Positions 49,689 to 58,497 of a DNA stretch of 64,000 bases are shown here, in pieces. Origin of the DNA: JAVJUS01 sp040220455 (lineage in GTDB: Bacteria; Pseudomonadota; Alphaproteobacteria; DSM-16000; Inquilinaceae); assembly GCA_040220455.1 (NCBI GenBank), contig JAVJUS010000033.1:1-64000 (forward strand). The letters run 5' to 3'. A program made the translations under genes and the position numbers. The notes under the pieces are model-generated. The model saw only the letters and a program-made list of their open reading frames with translations. It searched no databases and was not told where the DNA came from. How positions within the stretch are numbered: position 1 is the stretch's first letter; each line of letters begins with the position of its first letter.

Positions 49689-50531
49689 TCAGCTCCGCTT
49701 CATCGCGGCGTAGAGCGCGACCACGAGCACCATCGTGATCGCGACGAGGACCAGGGCGATCGAGGCCGCCTCGCCCAGGCGGAAGAACCGGAAGCCGGTC
49801 TTGTAGATGTGATAGAGGATGGTGTCCGTGCTGTTGCCCGGCCCGCCGCGGGTGATGGCGTAGACGTATTCGAAGACCTTGAAGGCATCGAGCCCGCGGA
49901 TGATCAGGGCGACCGTGATGACCGGCCGCAGCATCGGCAGGGTGAGGTTCCAGAACACCATCCAGGCCGGCGCGCCGTCGACCTTGGCGGCCTCGAACGG
50001 CGCCTTGGGCAGAGCCTCGAGCCCGGCCAGGAACATCAGGATCATGAACGGCGTCCATTGCCAGGCGTCGATCAGGATCAGGCTGAACAGCGCCAGACGC
50101 GGCCCGAACCATTCCACCGAGAGCCCGAAGACCCCGAGATAGTGGGGAATGACGCCGAACTCCGAGTTGAGCAGGAACCGGAACATCAAGCCGACGGCGA
50201 TCGGCGTGATGAACATCGGCGCGAGCAGGATCGCCCGGGCCACGTTCTCGAAGCGGATCAGGCGCTTGAGCAGCAGGGCGAGGCCGAGCCCGGCGACGAA
50301 CTCGATCGTCACCGCGCCGAACACGAAGACCAGGGTGTTGGTCAGGGCGTTCCAGAACGGCGGATCGGTGAAGATGAAGGTGAAGTTGTTCGCGCCGACG
50401 AACCGCACGTCGTCGAGGCGCGTCAGGCGGTAGTCGTGCAGCGAGATCCAGCCCGAGAAGACGAGCGGGTAGACCATGATGAGCGTGAGCATCACGGCCA
50501 GCGGCAGGATCAGGCGGAATCGGAGCGACAC
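49689..50531 (-). CDS. CUT1 sugar ABC importer permease (MalF class)
   Basis: A 280-residue permease starting MSLRFRLILPLAVMLTLIMVYPLVFSGWISLHDY, the MalF-type N-terminus. The EAA loop reads ALPKAPFEAAKVDGAPAWMVFWNLTLPMLRP. About six membrane segments. It forms the channel with the 48857 permease and follows the binding protein across a GC stem-loop. Confidence 0.9.
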   Translation of the reverse strand: MSLRFRLILPLAVMLTLIMVYPLVFSGWISLHDYRLTRLDDVRFVGANNFTFIFTDPPFWNALTNTLVFVFGAVTIEFVAGLGLALLLKRLIRFENVARAILLAPMFITPIAVGLMFRFLLNSEFGVIPHYLGVFGLSVEWFGPRLALFSLILIDAWQWTPFMILMFLAGLEALPKAPFEAAKVDGAPAWMVFWNLTLPMLRPVITVALIIRGLDAFKVFEYVYAITRGGPGNSTDTILYHIYKTGFRFFRLGEAASIALVLVAITMVLVVALYAAMKRS

Positions 50532-50575
50532 GACAGGGGCACCCGTTACCGGCGTGGGGGTGGATCGGCGGCGAA

Positions 50576-50654
50576 CGGCCGCCCCGGCCGACCGCCCCGC
50601 CCGCCCGCGCCGACGGCTCGGGAAGACGGGGCGGCCTTGTCGCCGGGGCGGCCG
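50576..50654 (-). terminator. GC-rich inverted repeat between binding protein and permease genes
   Basis: cggccgccccggc (50576-50588) pairs perfectly with gccggggcggccg (50642-50654), enclosing a GC-rich loop that can form further pairs. It lies 11 bases past the binding-protein stop at 50666. No T-run. Confidence 0.55.
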
Positions 50655-50665
50655 GTTGCCGGTCG

Positions 50666-51907
50666 TCAGCGGATGCGCTCGATCCCGCTGGCCGCGGCGT
50701 CCAGCGCCTCCTGCGGGGTCTTCTGCCCCGACACCGCCTCGCTCAGCTCGGTGCCGACGATCTCGATGATCTCCTCGGCGCTCGTGCCGGTGGCGAGCGG
50801 CGCGGCATCCTCTAGGATGCCCAGCAGGGTCGTGTAGTAGTCCTCGCCGTAGCCCTGCTCCTGGACCGTCTCGTCGGTGACGACGCTCTCGCGCGTCGGC
50901 GCGCCGCCGGCAATCACCCGGTCGGTGTCGATCTCCTTGCTGGTGAGCCAGGAGATGAAGCTCCAGGCGGCGTCCTTGTTCTCGGAGTTCGACGCGATCG
51001 CCCAGTGCCAGGTGCCGAGCACGGCCTTGCCGCCGGGCACCTCGTGCAGGCGGAAGTTGCCCGCCAGATCACCCGCGATGCCGTCCTCGGCATTCAGTGT
51101 CGGCAGCATCCAGTTATAGCTCAGCATCGTCGCCGCCCGGCCGGAGGCCACCGAACGCAGCGCCTCGTCGAAGCCCCAGTTCAGGGAGTCGTCCGGTGCG
51201 GCGGCCTCGTAGGTCTCGATGTAGAGTTCGAGGGCTCGCACGGCCTCCGGGCTGTTGATCGCGATCTCGCCGGACTCGTCGTACAGGCTGCCGCCGGCGG
51301 CGTAGAGCCAGTTCTTCCACTCCTCCATGATCTTGTAGCCGCGCTGCGGCTGCATGGCGACGCCGGCCATGTCGTCGGTCGTCAGCGCCTTGGAGACCTC
51401 GACATACTCTTCGAGCGTCGTCGGAACCTCCAGCCCGGCCTCGTCGAAGACGTCCTGCCGGACGATCAGGCCGAGGGCGTAGTTGTAGTAAGGCACACCG
51501 TAGGTCTGGCCCTCGACGATGCCGATCTCGCGCAAGGGGCCGATGAAGTCGTCGAAGTCGTAGCCGTCGGTGGCCGCGATGCGATCGTCGAGCGGCTCGA
51601 GATAGCCGGCCCGGGCGAACTCCTCCATCCACGGGTTGTCGACGATGATGATGTCGTAGACGCCCGACGGAGCCAGCGACGATGTCAGGATCTTGTCCCG
51701 CATCGCGTCGAACGGCATCGCGTCGAAGCTGACCGTGATGTCGGGGTTCTGCTCGGTGAAGCGCTCCGTCAACTCGCGGACGATGTCGTAGTCCGGCACC
51801 TCCTCGATGATGACGTTGAGCTCCTGGGCCTGGGCCGCCTGGGCGGCGAGGGCCATGGCCGTGCCGGCCATCAGGCTGGTCGTGAAAACGCGTCCCGTCC
51901 GTGACAT
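50666..51907 (-). CDS. CUT1 sugar ABC importer binding protein
   Basis: A 413-residue extracellular solute-binding protein family 1 member. The signal peptide (SLMAGTAMALAAQAAQAQELN) is cleaved near residue 28. Family features include LTERFTEQNPDITVSFDAMPFDAMRDKIL, VYDIIIVDNPWMEEFARAGYLEPLD, and YGVPYYNYALGLIVRQDVF. Carbohydrate ligand unknown; the FGGY kinase in the operon suggests a ketose or polyol. Confidence 0.9.
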   Translation of the reverse strand: MSRTGRVFTTSLMAGTAMALAAQAAQAQELNVIIEEVPDYDIVRELTERFTEQNPDITVSFDAMPFDAMRDKILTSSLAPSGVYDIIIVDNPWMEEFARAGYLEPLDDRIAATDGYDFDDFIGPLREIGIVEGQTYGVPYYNYALGLIVRQDVFDEAGLEVPTTLEEYVEVSKALTTDDMAGVAMQPQRGYKIMEEWKNWLYAAGGSLYDESGEIAINSPEAVRALELYIETYEAAAPDDSLNWGFDEALRSVASGRAATMLSYNWMLPTLNAEDGIAGDLAGNFRLHEVPGGKAVLGTWHWAIASNSENKDAAWSFISWLTSKEIDTDRVIAGGAPTRESVVTDETVQEQGYGEDYYTTLLGILEDAAPLATGTSAEEIIEIVGTELSEAVSGQKTPQEALDAAASGIERIR

Positions 51908-52001
51908 GTCTCGTCCTTTCCCTCGTTTGATGTCCTTGCCGGTTTCCCGGTCCTTGTTGTCGCTCGCGGGCCGGCGTCGCGGTCGTGCCGGCCCCTCGGC
52001 G

Positions 52002-53501
52002 TCACGCCGGCGTCTCCGCCAGCGCGCGATAGGTCGCCCGGAACCGCGCGTAGCCCGCGTCGTATTCGGCCCGGTTCGCGGAGTCCGGTTCGACGCGCTC
52101 GCCTTCGGAGACGAACGCGCGCGTCCCGTGCCAGTCCGTCGTCGCCCCGATGCCGATGGCGGCCATCCACGCCGCGCCCAGGCAGGAGCCGGGGTGATCC
52201 GTCAGGGTCTCGACCGGCGCCTGGAGGATGTCCGCGACGCACCGCATCCAGAGCCGCGAGCGCGAACCGCCGTCCGACGCCACGAAGCGCGTCGCCGGGT
52301 GCCCGATCTCGCGCAAGACCTCCACGTGATGGCGCAGGGCGTAGCCGAAGCCTTCGAGGAGCGCGCGCCAGAGATGGCCGACGCGGTGATTGAGGCTCAG
52401 CCCCGTCACGATCCCGCGCGCGGCGGGATCGTGGATCGGCGTCTTCTCGCCCAGCAGGTAGGGCACGAATTGGACGCCGTCGGCGCCGGCCGGCACCTCG
52501 GCGGCCAGCGCGTCGAGATGGGCATGGGGCGATCGGCCCGCCGCCGTCGCCTCGGCGGCCTCGGCGCGCGCCAGGGTGTCGAGGAACCAGTTCAGGGCGG
52601 AGCCGCCCGAGGCCATGCAGCCGTTCGGCATGAAGAGCCCCGGCGCGAGGTGGTAGTCGAGATAGAGCCTCGGGTCGGGCACCGCCTTGTCCGTCGCGAC
52701 GAGGATGTCGATCGCCCCGCCGAACTTGAGCAGGACGTCGCCCGGCTCGGTGATCCCGGCGGCGAAGGCGGACGCGATATGGTCCGCGGCGCCGCCCACG
52801 ACCGGCGTGCCGGCGGCGAGCCCGGTTTGCGCGGCCGCCGCCTCCGTCACCATGCCGAACCGCTCGTGGGACGCGGTCATCGGCGGCACGGCGGATCGGG
52901 AAACGCGGGCGAGCGCGATCAGGTCGTCGTCGAGCGCCCGCGCGCGCAGATCGGCGAAGCCCGCCTCGAGCGCCCAGTTCTGGTCGACCGCGCGCTGCCC
53001 GGTGAGCCGCCAGTTGATGTAGTCATAGGAGCCGAAGACGGTGGCGATGCGCGCGAAGACATCCGGCTCGTTGCGCGCGATCCACCGCAGCTTGGCGGTG
53101 ACGAGCTGCTGGTTGACGCCGTTGCCCGCGCGCTCCAGGAAATCGGCCTCGTCGATTTCCTCGGCCAACTCGGCCACCTCGCGGCCGCAGCGCCCGTCTG
53201 ATTGCTGAATGGACCGGCGCAACAGGCGGCCCTCCGCGTCCAGCAGCACCACCGCCGGCAGCATGCCGGTGACGCCGATACCGGCGATGTCCTCCGCCCG
53301 CAGCCCGGCGGCGGCGAGGAGCTCGGGCACCAGGGCACGGACATTGTCCCACCACGCCTCCGGATCCTCCTCGGCCCATCCCTGATGCGGGGAATGCAGC
53401 GTCACCGGGCGCGAGGCGACGGCCAGCGTCTCGTCGGGAAGCCGGATCAGGATCCCGATGGTCGAGGTCGTACCGATATCGAGGCCGAGGACGCAGGTCA
53501 T
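52002..53501 (-). CDS. FGGY-family carbohydrate kinase (xylulokinase-like)
   Basis: A 499-residue sugar kinase. The N-terminal phosphate motif LGLDIGTTSTIGIL, the GIGVTGMLPAVVLLDAEG strand and the substrate loop SYDYINWRLTGQ match xylulokinase-type FGGY enzymes. The second-domain GGAADHIASAFAAGI and SGGSALNWFLDTL motifs, with Asp in GGAADH as probable catalytic base, are present. The real start is the ATG at 53501 (MTCVLGLD); the open frame continues upstream without similarity. It is flanked by the importer binding protein and the BtpA/SgcQ gene. Confidence 0.9.
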   Translation of the reverse strand: MTCVLGLDIGTTSTIGILIRLPDETLAVASRPVTLHSPHQGWAEEDPEAWWDNVRALVPELLAAAGLRAEDIAGIGVTGMLPAVVLLDAEGRLLRRSIQQSDGRCGREVAELAEEIDEADFLERAGNGVNQQLVTAKLRWIARNEPDVFARIATVFGSYDYINWRLTGQRAVDQNWALEAGFADLRARALDDDLIALARVSRSAVPPMTASHERFGMVTEAAAAQTGLAAGTPVVGGAADHIASAFAAGITEPGDVLLKFGGAIDILVATDKAVPDPRLYLDYHLAPGLFMPNGCMASGGSALNWFLDTLARAEAAEATAAGRSPHAHLDALAAEVPAGADGVQFVPYLLGEKTPIHDPAARGIVTGLSLNHRVGHLWRALLEGFGYALRHHVEVLREIGHPATRFVASDGGSRSRLWMRCVADILQAPVETLTDHPGSCLGAAWMAAIGIGATTDWHGTRAFVSEGERVEPDSANRAEYDAGYARFRATYRALAETPA

Positions 53502-53509
53502 CGGCGGGC

Positions 53510-54310
53510 CTACCGGATCGCCTCGACGGCGTCCATGAACCGCTTGACCCGCGCCTCGTCGACCGGGTTCCAGGTATCGCCGTCGACCTTGAAATGGGTC
53601 CCGACGATGCACCCCTGCGCCACGCCCAGGACATCGGCGACGTTGTCGATGTTCACCCCCGTATTGGCGAAGACCGGTGTGTCGTCGAGTGCCTCGGCCA
53701 CCTTGCGAAGGTCGGATGCGTCCGCCGGCTGCCCCGTCAGCGGCCCGGAGACCAGCACGGCATCGGCGAGCGAGGAGAACACGGCGCTCTTCGCCCTGAG
53801 CTCGATCGGCCGCTGGTCGAGGGAATGGGCGAACTCCGCGTTGATGTTGAAGAGCAGCTTGAGATCGCGCGCCCCGAGATTGCGGCGCAGCCGCGCCGGG
53901 GTCGCGCAATCGGGCTGCCAGATCCCCATGTCGCTGGCGAACACGCCCGTGAAGATCTCGCGCACGAAGGACGCCCCGGTGGCGACCGCGATCGACACGG
54001 AGGCCGTCGGATCCCACAGGTAGTTGACGCCGAACGGCACGCGGAGCGCCGGCTTGGCGGCGGCGACGACGGCCGTCATCGCCGCCAGGCTCTCCGGCGT
54101 CGCCTTGAGCAGGTAGGGGCGGTCGTTCTCGTTGCCGAACATGATGGCGTCGACACCGCCCGCCTGGAGCTTTTCGATGTCGGCGACCACGTCGTCGACC
54201 AGCCTGTTCATCCCGCCGTCCTCGTCGTAGAGGGGCGAGCCCGGCAGGGCGCCGATATGCGCCATGGCGACGACCGCCTTTCGACGAGCGCCCAGGAATT
54301 CGAAGATCAT
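53510..54310 (-). CDS. BtpA/SgcQ-family protein
   Basis: A 266-residue predicted TIM-barrel protein of the BtpA family (SgcQ in E. coli). Characteristic stretches are VAMAHIGALPGSPLYDEDGG near residue 14, AGGVDAIMFGNENDRPYL near 50 and VPFGVNYLWDP near 90. The family's reaction is not known; in sugar clusters it is suspected of acting on phosphorylated intermediates. It is encoded 8 bases before the kinase start in the DeoR operon. Confidence 0.87.
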   Translation of the reverse strand: MIFEFLGARRKAVVAMAHIGALPGSPLYDEDGGMNRLVDDVVADIEKLQAGGVDAIMFGNENDRPYLLKATPESLAAMTAVVAAAKPALRVPFGVNYLWDPTASVSIAVATGASFVREIFTGVFASDMGIWQPDCATPARLRRNLGARDLKLLFNINAEFAHSLDQRPIELRAKSAVFSSLADAVLVSGPLTGQPADASDLRKVAEALDDTPVFANTGVNIDNVADVLGVAQGCIVGTHFKVDGDTWNPVDEARVKRFMDAVEAIR

Positions 54311-54369
54311 GCTCCCCTCTCGGTCGGGCTGCGCCGGCGCGGGGCGCCGACAAGGCTTCGTGGCGGGTG

Positions 54370-55179
54370 TCAGGGCGCGGCCACGCGCACCTCCACGCCC
54401 GCGGCTTCGAGACCGTCGGCCAGAGCCCCCTCCGGCGACGCGTCGGTGATCAGCATGTCCAGTTGCTCGAGATCGGCGATCTTGACGATCGACAGGCGCT
54501 CGAACTTGGAGCTGTCGACCAGGGCGATCGTGCGCGCCGCGCGGGCCATCATCGCCCGTTTGATCTCCGTGTCCTCGAGCGAATAGTCGTAAAGCCCGTC
54601 CTCCGACAGGCCGGACGCGCCCATGAAGAAGGAGTCGAACCGGAAGGTCTCCAACTGGCCGAGCGCCATGGGCCCGACCAGCGACGGCTCGGAGCCCCGG
54701 ATCTCCCCGCCCAGCATGTAGACGCGCGGCCGGCTCTCGGAGAGCAGCATGGCGATCTTCAGGCTGCTTGTGAATATTCTAACATTTTTGTCCCGCAGGA
54801 CATGGGCCAGCCGGAGCGTCGTCGAGCCGATGTCCAGCGCCATGGCCTGGCCGTCGCCGACAAGATCGCAGGCCAGGCCCGCGATGCGCGCCTTGGCCGT
54901 GGCGTTGCGGCCGAGGCGTTCCTCTAGCGCCGGCTCGACGATGTCGAGGCGGTTGCCCCAGCGCGCGACGGCGCCGCCATGCGCCCGCTCCACAAGGCCG
55001 CGCGCGGCCAGCGCGTCCAGGTCCCGGCGAATGGTCATCTCCGAGACGTCGAGCATCTCGGCCAGCCCGGCGATCGACTGATAGCCCGAGCGGCTGAGCG
55101 CCAGGGCGATGTTGTCCTGCCGCTCGGCCACCGACAGGCGACCGTTCCGATTGCCCGAATTCGCCCGGTCAGCAGTCAT
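54370..55179 (-). CDS. DeoR-family transcriptional regulator
   Basis: A 269-residue DeoR/GlpR repressor: N-terminal winged helix RQDNIALALSRSGYQSIAGLAEMLDVSEMTIRRDLDAL, then LVERAHGGAV and the sugar-phosphate sensor domain (MALDIGSTTLRLAHVL, DSSKF). The ATG at 55179 is preceded by atgaggcg; a GTG at 55209 would add 10 residues. It heads the minus-strand sugar operon and is divergent from the SDR gene, so it probably controls both from 55180-55323, where no convincing operator could be picked out. Confidence 0.9.
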   Translation of the reverse strand: MTADRANSGNRNGRLSVAERQDNIALALSRSGYQSIAGLAEMLDVSEMTIRRDLDALAARGLVERAHGGAVARWGNRLDIVEPALEERLGRNATAKARIAGLACDLVGDGQAMALDIGSTTLRLAHVLRDKNVRIFTSSLKIAMLLSESRPRVYMLGGEIRGSEPSLVGPMALGQLETFRFDSFFMGASGLSEDGLYDYSLEDTEIKRAMMARAARTIALVDSSKFERLSIVKIADLEQLDMLITDASPEGALADGLEAAGVEVRVAAP

Positions 55180-55323
55180 CGACGCCTCATCATGTGTTGA
55201 GTTTCCCACGCGCTACGTGAGATATCAATCATATTCTGTTATACTCCGAACATATCCGATCCGCTGATCGGATCCGCAGCCACCAGCCGGGCCCGCCGCC
55301 CGTCCCATGCTTTCGGAGCTCCC

Positions 55324-56088
55324 ATGGAACACCAGAACGTGCTCGTGACCGGCGCCGCCACGGGAATCGGCCGCGCCTCGGCGCTGGCCTTCGCGTCGCG
55401 CGCCGCCCATGTGATCGTCACCGACATCGATCACGACGGCGCCCGGGCGGTCGCCGACGAGATCGGCGGCAAGGCGCGCGCCTTCCGGCTGGACGTGACG
55501 GACGCCGCCGGCATCCGGCGGGTCTTCGACGAGGCCGCCGAGGCCGTCGGGCCGATCACGATCGTGCACGCCAATGCGGGCGTCTCGAGCATGAGGCCGG
55601 CGGTCGATCTGACCGAGGCGGACTGGGACTTCAACTTTTCGATCAACGCCAAGGGCGTGTTCCTGACCAACCAGGCCGCCGTGCGCCATATGATCGCCCA
55701 CGAGCGCGACGGCGCGATCGTCAATACGGCGTCCCTGGCGGCGAAGGTCGGCGCGCCGTTGCTGGCCCACTATTCGGCCAGCAAGTTCGCGGTCGTCGGC
55801 TGGACCCAGGCGCTGGCCCGCGAGGTCGCCGGCCTGGGCATTCGCGTCAACGCGGTCTGCCCGGGCTTCGTGCGGACATCCATGCAGGACCGGGAAGTCG
55901 AATGGGAGGCCGAGCTCCGCGGCATGACGGCCGATGGGGTTCGGCGATCCTATATCGAGCAGACTCCGCTCGGGCGCCTGGAGGAACCGGAGGATGTCGC
56001 CGACGTGGTCGTCTTTCTCGCCTCGTCGAGCGCCCGGTTCATGACCGGCCAGGCGATCAACGTGACGGGTGGGGTATACATGACCTGA
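55324..56088 (+). CDS. Short-chain dehydrogenase/reductase
   Basis: A 254-residue classical SDR. The NAD(P) site is VTGAATGIGRASAL, with DIDHDG after the second strand suggesting NAD preference through the aspartate. Catalytic residues are Asn in HANAG, Ser in NTASLAAKVG and Tyr/Lys in HYSASK. The C-terminus INVTGGVYMT is typical. Divergent from the DeoR operon, it would oxidise a polyol or sugar imported by that system. Confidence 0.9.
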   Translation: MEHQNVLVTGAATGIGRASALAFASRAAHVIVTDIDHDGARAVADEIGGKARAFRLDVTDAAGIRRVFDEAAEAVGPITIVHANAGVSSMRPAVDLTEADWDFNFSINAKGVFLTNQAAVRHMIAHERDGAIVNTASLAAKVGAPLLAHYSASKFAVVGWTQALAREVAGLGIRVNAVCPGFVRTSMQDREVEWEAELRGMTADGVRRSYIEQTPLGRLEEPEDVADVVVFLASSSARFMTGQAINVTGGVYMT

Positions 56089-56128
56089 CGCCGGAGGGCA
56101 TCGCCCCGACACGCCGTCGGCGACGGCC

Positions 56129-56170
56129 TAGAGCATCCTGCGCCCGAACGGGCGCAGATAAGATGCTCTA
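56129..56170. repeat. RIME-like palindrome (tagagcatc ... gatgctcta)
   Basis: The outer arms tagagcatc and gatgctcta are exact complements, and the inner arms ctgcgcccg and gggcgcag pair around aac, with a small bulge (ataa). Palindromes with agagcat/atgctct arms are common intergenic repeats of alphaproteobacteria. It lies 40 bases after the SDR stop. Confidence 0.65.
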
Positions 56171-56182
56171 TATTGTTGAAGA

Positions 56183-56233
56183 TAGGGCAATTTTTTCCGA
56201 ACTGATGATTCAATCAGTTAGGAAATTGCCCTA
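56183..56233. repeat. 51-bp palindrome, second copy of the 9751 family
   Basis: tagggcaatttttt at the left and ggaaattgcccta at the right frame an inverted repeat around ccgaactgatgattcaatca. It has the same design and outer arms as 9751-9794. It is 27 bases from the stop of the P-loop kinase gene, so it could also act in ending transcription. Confidence 0.65.
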
Positions 56234-56260
56234 GTCACGCGAACCGTGGCGACGCCTTTC

Positions 56261-56842
56261 CTACGCTTCGGAAGGCCTGTACGCGTTCAATGCCCGCAAG
56301 CAGGCGCCGACGACCCGCTCGGGTGCGTCGCCGGTGTCTAGGACGATGTGGGGCGCCTCGATCGGCTCGAAGCTGTCGCGGATGCGCGCCGCCTTTTCCG
56401 GATCCCGGCCCGCCCTGAGATTGCGGGGGTCGGCGGAGAGGTCCTCGCGCAGCCGGCGCTCGATCGCCTCGGGCGCGGCGACGCAATGGATGACCACGAG
56501 TTCGGCGCCGTGGCGCTCGACAGGGCTGCGGACCTCCTCGATCTCCCGCGCCTTGGAAAAAGGCTTGCCGTCGATGATGACGAAGGCCGGGCGCGGCCCG
56601 GCCAACAGATAGTCGAGAACCGCGAGCAAAGCGCGCGTCGCCACGGCGTTCTGGCCGTCGCTGTAGTCGAGGAAGCGTTCGGGAAAGATCGCGTCGCGGA
56701 TGTCGTCGCGATTGAGCATGACGGCGTCGAGCCGCGGCGCCAGCGCCCGAGCGAGGCGGGTCTTGCCCACGCCCGGCAGCCCCGCGAGCAGGAGGACGCG
56801 CGGGCGGGCCGTCGGCTGCGTTCCGGCATCCGCGGCCGGCAT
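56261..56842 (-). CDS. P-loop NTPase, small-molecule kinase-like
   Basis: A 193-residue protein with Walker A LLAGLPGVGKTRLARAL near residue 20, then AVMLNRDDIRDAIFP and an EAPHIVLDTGDAPERVV C-terminus, as in AAA-type predicted kinases related to gluconokinase, chloramphenicol phosphotransferase or zeta-toxin kinase. It starts right after the aldolase stop (ATG at 56842; a GTG three bases earlier is possible) and is the last gene of the ROK/aldolase operon, so a sugar or sugar-acid kinase is the natural guess. No antitoxin is present. Confidence 0.75.
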   Translation of the reverse strand: MPAADAGTQPTARPRVLLLAGLPGVGKTRLARALAPRLDAVMLNRDDIRDAIFPERFLDYSDGQNAVATRALLAVLDYLLAGPRPAFVIIDGKPFSKAREIEEVRSPVERHGAELVVIHCVAAPEAIERRLREDLSADPRNLRAGRDPEKAARIRDSFEPIEAPHIVLDTGDAPERVVGACLRALNAYRPSEA

Positions 56843-56845
56843 CAC

Positions 56846-57691
56846 TCAGTCGGCCTTCCCGTCGGCGCCGAACAGCACGATGCGCTCCTCGACCGCCTCC
56901 TGCGCTGCGGACCGCGCTTCGGCCATGGGCAGGCGGGTATCGACCACCGGCTCGTCGACGCCGTAGTGGCGCTGGAGGACGCGGCGGAAGGCGCCCTTGG
57001 TGGCGGCGTCGATATTGATCTTGGCGATCCCGGCGGCGACCACCTCCCGAACCACGGCGGGCGGCACGCTGGTGCCGCCGTGCAGCACCAGCGGCCGCTC
57101 GACGGCGGCCGCGAGCGCCCGGACCAGCGGCACGTCGATCGGCGCGCCGTCGCCCAGCGTGCCGGGCGTGTTGCCGATCGACACGGCGAGATAGTCGACA
57201 TCCGTATCGGCGACGAACCGCACCGCCTCCTCGACCGTGGTCTTGCGCTCGATCACCTCCTCGCCCTCTTCGGCCAGGGTCTCGCCGATCTGCGCCTCGA
57301 TTCCGACGCCGTGACGCCGGGCGAGCGCGACGACTTCGCGGACCAGCGCGACATTGTCCTCGTAGCGCGTGGCCGAGGCGTCGATCATGACGCTGTCGAA
57401 GCCGGCCTCGATGACGCGCTTGACGATGTCGAAATCCGCGCCGTGGTCGAGATGGAGGATCAACGGCACCGAGACCGAGCGGCGCGCCGCCGCCGCCATC
57501 GCGACGAAGTAGTCGAGCCCGACATGCTTGAGCCCGCCCATGGTCGTGCTCAGCATCACGACGGCGCGCCGCGCCTCGGCCGCGGCGGCGACGGCCTGGA
57601 CGGCCTCGAGGTGATGGGCGTTGAACATGCCCACGGCCCAGCCTTCGCGCCAGGCGCGGCGGATCCAGTGGGGGGCGCTCTCGCGGATCAT
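56846..57691 (-). CDS. Class II ketose-bisphosphate aldolase family (FbaA/KbaY-like)
   Basis: A 281-residue zinc aldolase. Metal-binding stretches are LILHLDHGADFD and VLHGGTSVPP (histidines); GIEAQIGETLAEEGEE and AKINIDAATK are also conserved. These enzymes cleave fructose- or tagatose-type bisphosphates to triose phosphates. The ATG at 57691 begins MIRESAPHWIRRAWREGWAVGMFN. It overlaps the ROK kinase by four bases, so the operon can phosphorylate a sugar and then split it. Confidence 0.88.
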   Translation of the reverse strand: MIRESAPHWIRRAWREGWAVGMFNAHHLEAVQAVAAAAEARRAVVMLSTTMGGLKHVGLDYFVAMAAAARRSVSVPLILHLDHGADFDIVKRVIEAGFDSVMIDASATRYEDNVALVREVVALARRHGVGIEAQIGETLAEEGEEVIERKTTVEEAVRFVADTDVDYLAVSIGNTPGTLGDGAPIDVPLVRALAAAVERPLVLHGGTSVPPAVVREVVAAGIAKINIDAATKGAFRRVLQRHYGVDEPVVDTRLPMAEARSAAQEAVEERIVLFGADGKAD

Positions 57692-58497
57692 TCCGACTCC
57701 TCCGATAACAGGGCTGCACCGCGCAGGTTCGCGTCGTCGACGCGGCTCGACACCAACCGGGGCAGGACCACGCCCGGATAGGCGCGGCGGCCGAGCGCCT
57801 CGCCCAGCGCCGCGAGGTCGAACCAGGGCTGGGACCGCGCGCCGCCGCCCAGGACGACGACCGCGGGCTCGATCAGGGTGACGGCCGAGCCGATGGCGAG
57901 CGCCAGGGCGTCGATCGGCCCGGGCGGCGGATCGGCGGCGGCCTGGGCCTTGCCGCCGGCCACCAGGCACAGGCAGCCCGCGCCGCCGCAATAGCAGGGC
58001 GGCCCCTTCGGATCGGTCACCAGATGACCGAACCCGTTGGCATTGCCGTGGCTGCCGCGCCAGACCCGCCCGTCGAAGACGAAGGCGTGACCGATGCCGG
58101 TGCCGAGCGCGACGTAGAGCGCCGCCGGCGCGCCCCGCGCCGTGCCGGCCTCCGCCTCGTAGCGCGCGCCGCAGAAGACATCCGTGTCGACCGCGACCGG
58201 CCGGCCGAAGGCCTCGGCCAGGACGGCGCCGAGCGGCGCGTCCCGCCAGCCGAGATTCTCCGCCCGGCGCACGACGCCGTCGGGCCCGACCAGGCCGGCG
58301 ACCGAGACGCCGATGCCCGCGAGGTCGACCGGGGCGAGGCCCCAAGCGCTCAGCGCTTCCGCGACCGCGTCGACGATATCTCGCACGCCGCCCTCCGACG
58401 GCCGCTCACGGTCGAAGGCGAGACGCCAGTCACCCCGCCCGTCGCCGACGCCGAGGCGCAGCCGGCTGCCGCCCAGGTCGACGGCGAGCCGGGTCAT
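57688..58497 (-). CDS. ROK-family sugar kinase
   Basis: A 269-residue ROK protein with no DNA-binding domain, so a kinase and not a repressor. The ATP site LAVDLGGSRLRLGVG, the catalytic Asp in VDTDVF, ALGTGIGHAFV, and the zinc motif CYCGGAGCLC are present. Such kinases phosphorylate glucose, fructose, allose or N-acetylhexosamines. Start and stop overlap its neighbours by four bases each, indicating tight coupling between permease, kinase and aldolase. Confidence 0.9.
   Translation of the reverse strand: MTRLAVDLGGSRLRLGVGDGRGDWRLAFDRERPSEGGVRDIVDAVAEALSAWGLAPVDLAGIGVSVAGLVGPDGVVRRAENLGWRDAPLGAVLAEAFGRPVAVDTDVFCGARYEAEAGTARGAPAALYVALGTGIGHAFVFDGRVWRGSHGNANGFGHLVTDPKGPPCYCGGAGCLCLVAGGKAQAAADPPPGPIDALALAIGSAVTLIEPAVVVLGGGARSQPWFDLAALGEALGRRAYPGVVLPRLVSSRVDDANLRGAALLSEESE

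Noticed and set aside
54762..54798. AT-rich patch inside the DeoR gene, considered as an internal promoter
   Set aside because: It reads in frame as a normal part of the sensor domain (DKNVRIFTSSLK) and points to no gene on the other strand.
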